The translations under genes and the position numbers were made by a program. A stretch of 5,829 nt of DNA, taken from positions 1 to 5,829 of the forward strand of contig SKKC01000185.1 in the NCBI GenBank assembly GCA_007121695.1. Direction: 5' to 3'. Shown here piece by piece: positions 5,143 to 5,829 of this stretch (position 1 is the stretch's first letter; each line of letters begins with the position of its first letter). This stretch comes from Spirochaetales bacterium. Its GTDB lineage: Bacteria > Spirochaetota > Spirochaetia > DSM-27196 > SKKC01. The notes beneath the pieces were generated by a model. It saw only the letters and a list, made by a program, of their open reading frames with translations. It was not told where the DNA came from and made no database searches.

Positions 5143-5829
5143 ATGGAAAAGTGCTGCACTATAGGTGTGAACGAGGCGCGTATTCTGCGCGCCTTATGGA
5201 TACACAGATCAATGAGCCGGATAGAGCTCGCCCGCTATCTCGGCATAGATAAATCGACGGTTACGAAGCTGACGGCCACGCTTCTGGAAACAGAAATTAT
5301 CCACATGACAGAGGAAGGCTCATCGAGTCCACAGGGTGGCAGACGTCCGGTGTACCTGGGCATTAACCCGGCCTTCGGCGCAGTGCTGGGGCTGGAACTC
5401 CAGACCGATTTCTACGTTGCGGTGGTCGTCGACTTTGCTGGTACCATCATCTTCCAGAAGCGGGAGGCTCTGACTGTCGGACGGGAGACGATCCCGCAGT
5501 TGTGTCGGCGCATGTACGAGAGTATTCGGCCCGAGCTTGCTGACAGGGGCATACAGCTTGTTGGGGCGGTGCTTGGCATTGGAGGACTCGTGAATCCGTC
5601 GGAAGGCGTTGTATACCGGTCCAATCCGCTCGGTATTCTCGAAGAGCAGAACCTCTACACGGAACTCGACGAGCTGTTCGAGTTTCCCTTCATTGTCGAC
5701 AACGACGCAAACTGCGGTGCGTGGGGCGAGATAGCATACAAGAAAGAACTGATAAACTCGGACGACCTGGTGTTCATACTCGGCGAAACACGGGCCAACA
5801 AGGCTCGGGCTGCCGGCTACACCGGCATC
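5143..5829 (+). CDS. ROK-family transcriptional regulator (3' end outside window)
   Basis: 229 codons are visible and the frame is open at the window end; family members usually have about 380-400 residues. Residues about 9-58 form the winged helix-turn-helix (NEARILRALW, then SRIELARYLGIDKSTVTKLTATLL), followed by the wing and the GGRRPVYLGIN linker (65-75) typical of NagC/Mlc/XylR-type regulators. The actin-like sugar-kinase fold then begins (VLGLELQTDFYVAVVVDFAG). GAVLGIGGLVNPSEGVVYRSNPLG (141-164) and DNDANCGAWGE (186-196) are classic ROK blocks, the latter containing the sugar-contacting Asp. The first phosphate-binding loop lacks the D-G-G-T pattern of active kinases, so a sugar-sensing repressor is more likely than a kinase. 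The ExGH and zinc-binding cysteine blocks would lie beyond the window. The effector sugar is unknown; the downstream gene probably holds the clue. The ATG at 5143 leaves the normal short tail before the helix-turn-helix. Confidence 0.9.
   Translation, partial: MEKCCTIGVNEARILRALWIHRSMSRIELARYLGIDKSTVTKLTATLLETEIIHMTEEGSSSPQGGRRPVYLGINPAFGAVLGLELQTDFYVAVVVDFAGTIIFQKREALTVGRETIPQLCRRMYESIRPELADRGIQLVGAVLGIGGLVNPSEGVVYRSNPLGILEEQNLYTELDELFEFPFIVDNDANCGAWGEIAYKKELINSDDLVFILGETRANKARAAGYTGI

Overview
The window reads as a compact, moderately GC-rich bacterial chromosome segment with seven protein genes in two divergent blocks plus a trailing regulator gene. A free-living spirochaete-type host is my best guess, from the mix of gene families and the look of the sugar-type ROK regulator. 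That is an impression; no rRNA or marker gene is present to settle it. I see no tRNA, rRNA, CRISPR array, insertion sequence or phage gene.

Left block, minus strand (positions 2219 down to 1): an adenosine-deaminase-family enzyme (start 2219), a 53-residue two-helix membrane protein (1180-1019), and a metallophosphoesterase of the purple-acid-phosphatase type whose 3' end lies beyond position 1. The deaminase stop and the small protein's start are one base apart. The small protein's stop and the phosphoesterase start are four bases apart. The second and third genes have no clear ribosome binding site, so the three look like one translationally coupled operon. A nucleoside or nucleotide salvage role is possible because a deaminase and a phosphoesterase are paired, but the phosphoesterase substrate cannot be read from sequence.

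Centre (about 2220-2423): a 204-base divergent intergenic region. It holds a short perfect hairpin in the deaminase leader and, close to the response regulator start, two GTTCAC hexamers spaced 11 bases apart. That is the geometry of an OmpR/PhoB-family binding site, so autoregulation is plausible.

Right block, plus strand (2424-5072): an OmpR/PhoB-type response regulator, a membrane histidine kinase (ATGA overlap), and a small RelQ/YjbM-type (p)ppGpp synthetase whose start overlaps the kinase stop by 8 bases. The three genes overlap end to end, so the alarmone synthetase is probably made together with the two-component system. This is the most interesting arrangement in the window: a signal-sensing pair physically tied to a hydrolase-less (p)ppGpp synthetase.

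Right edge (5143 onward): after a 70-base gap, a ROK-family transcriptional regulator begins. It has an N-terminal winged helix and a C-terminal sugar-kinase-like fold, and is cut by the end of the window. It may have its own weak promoter in the gap; I see no terminator between it and the synthetase gene.
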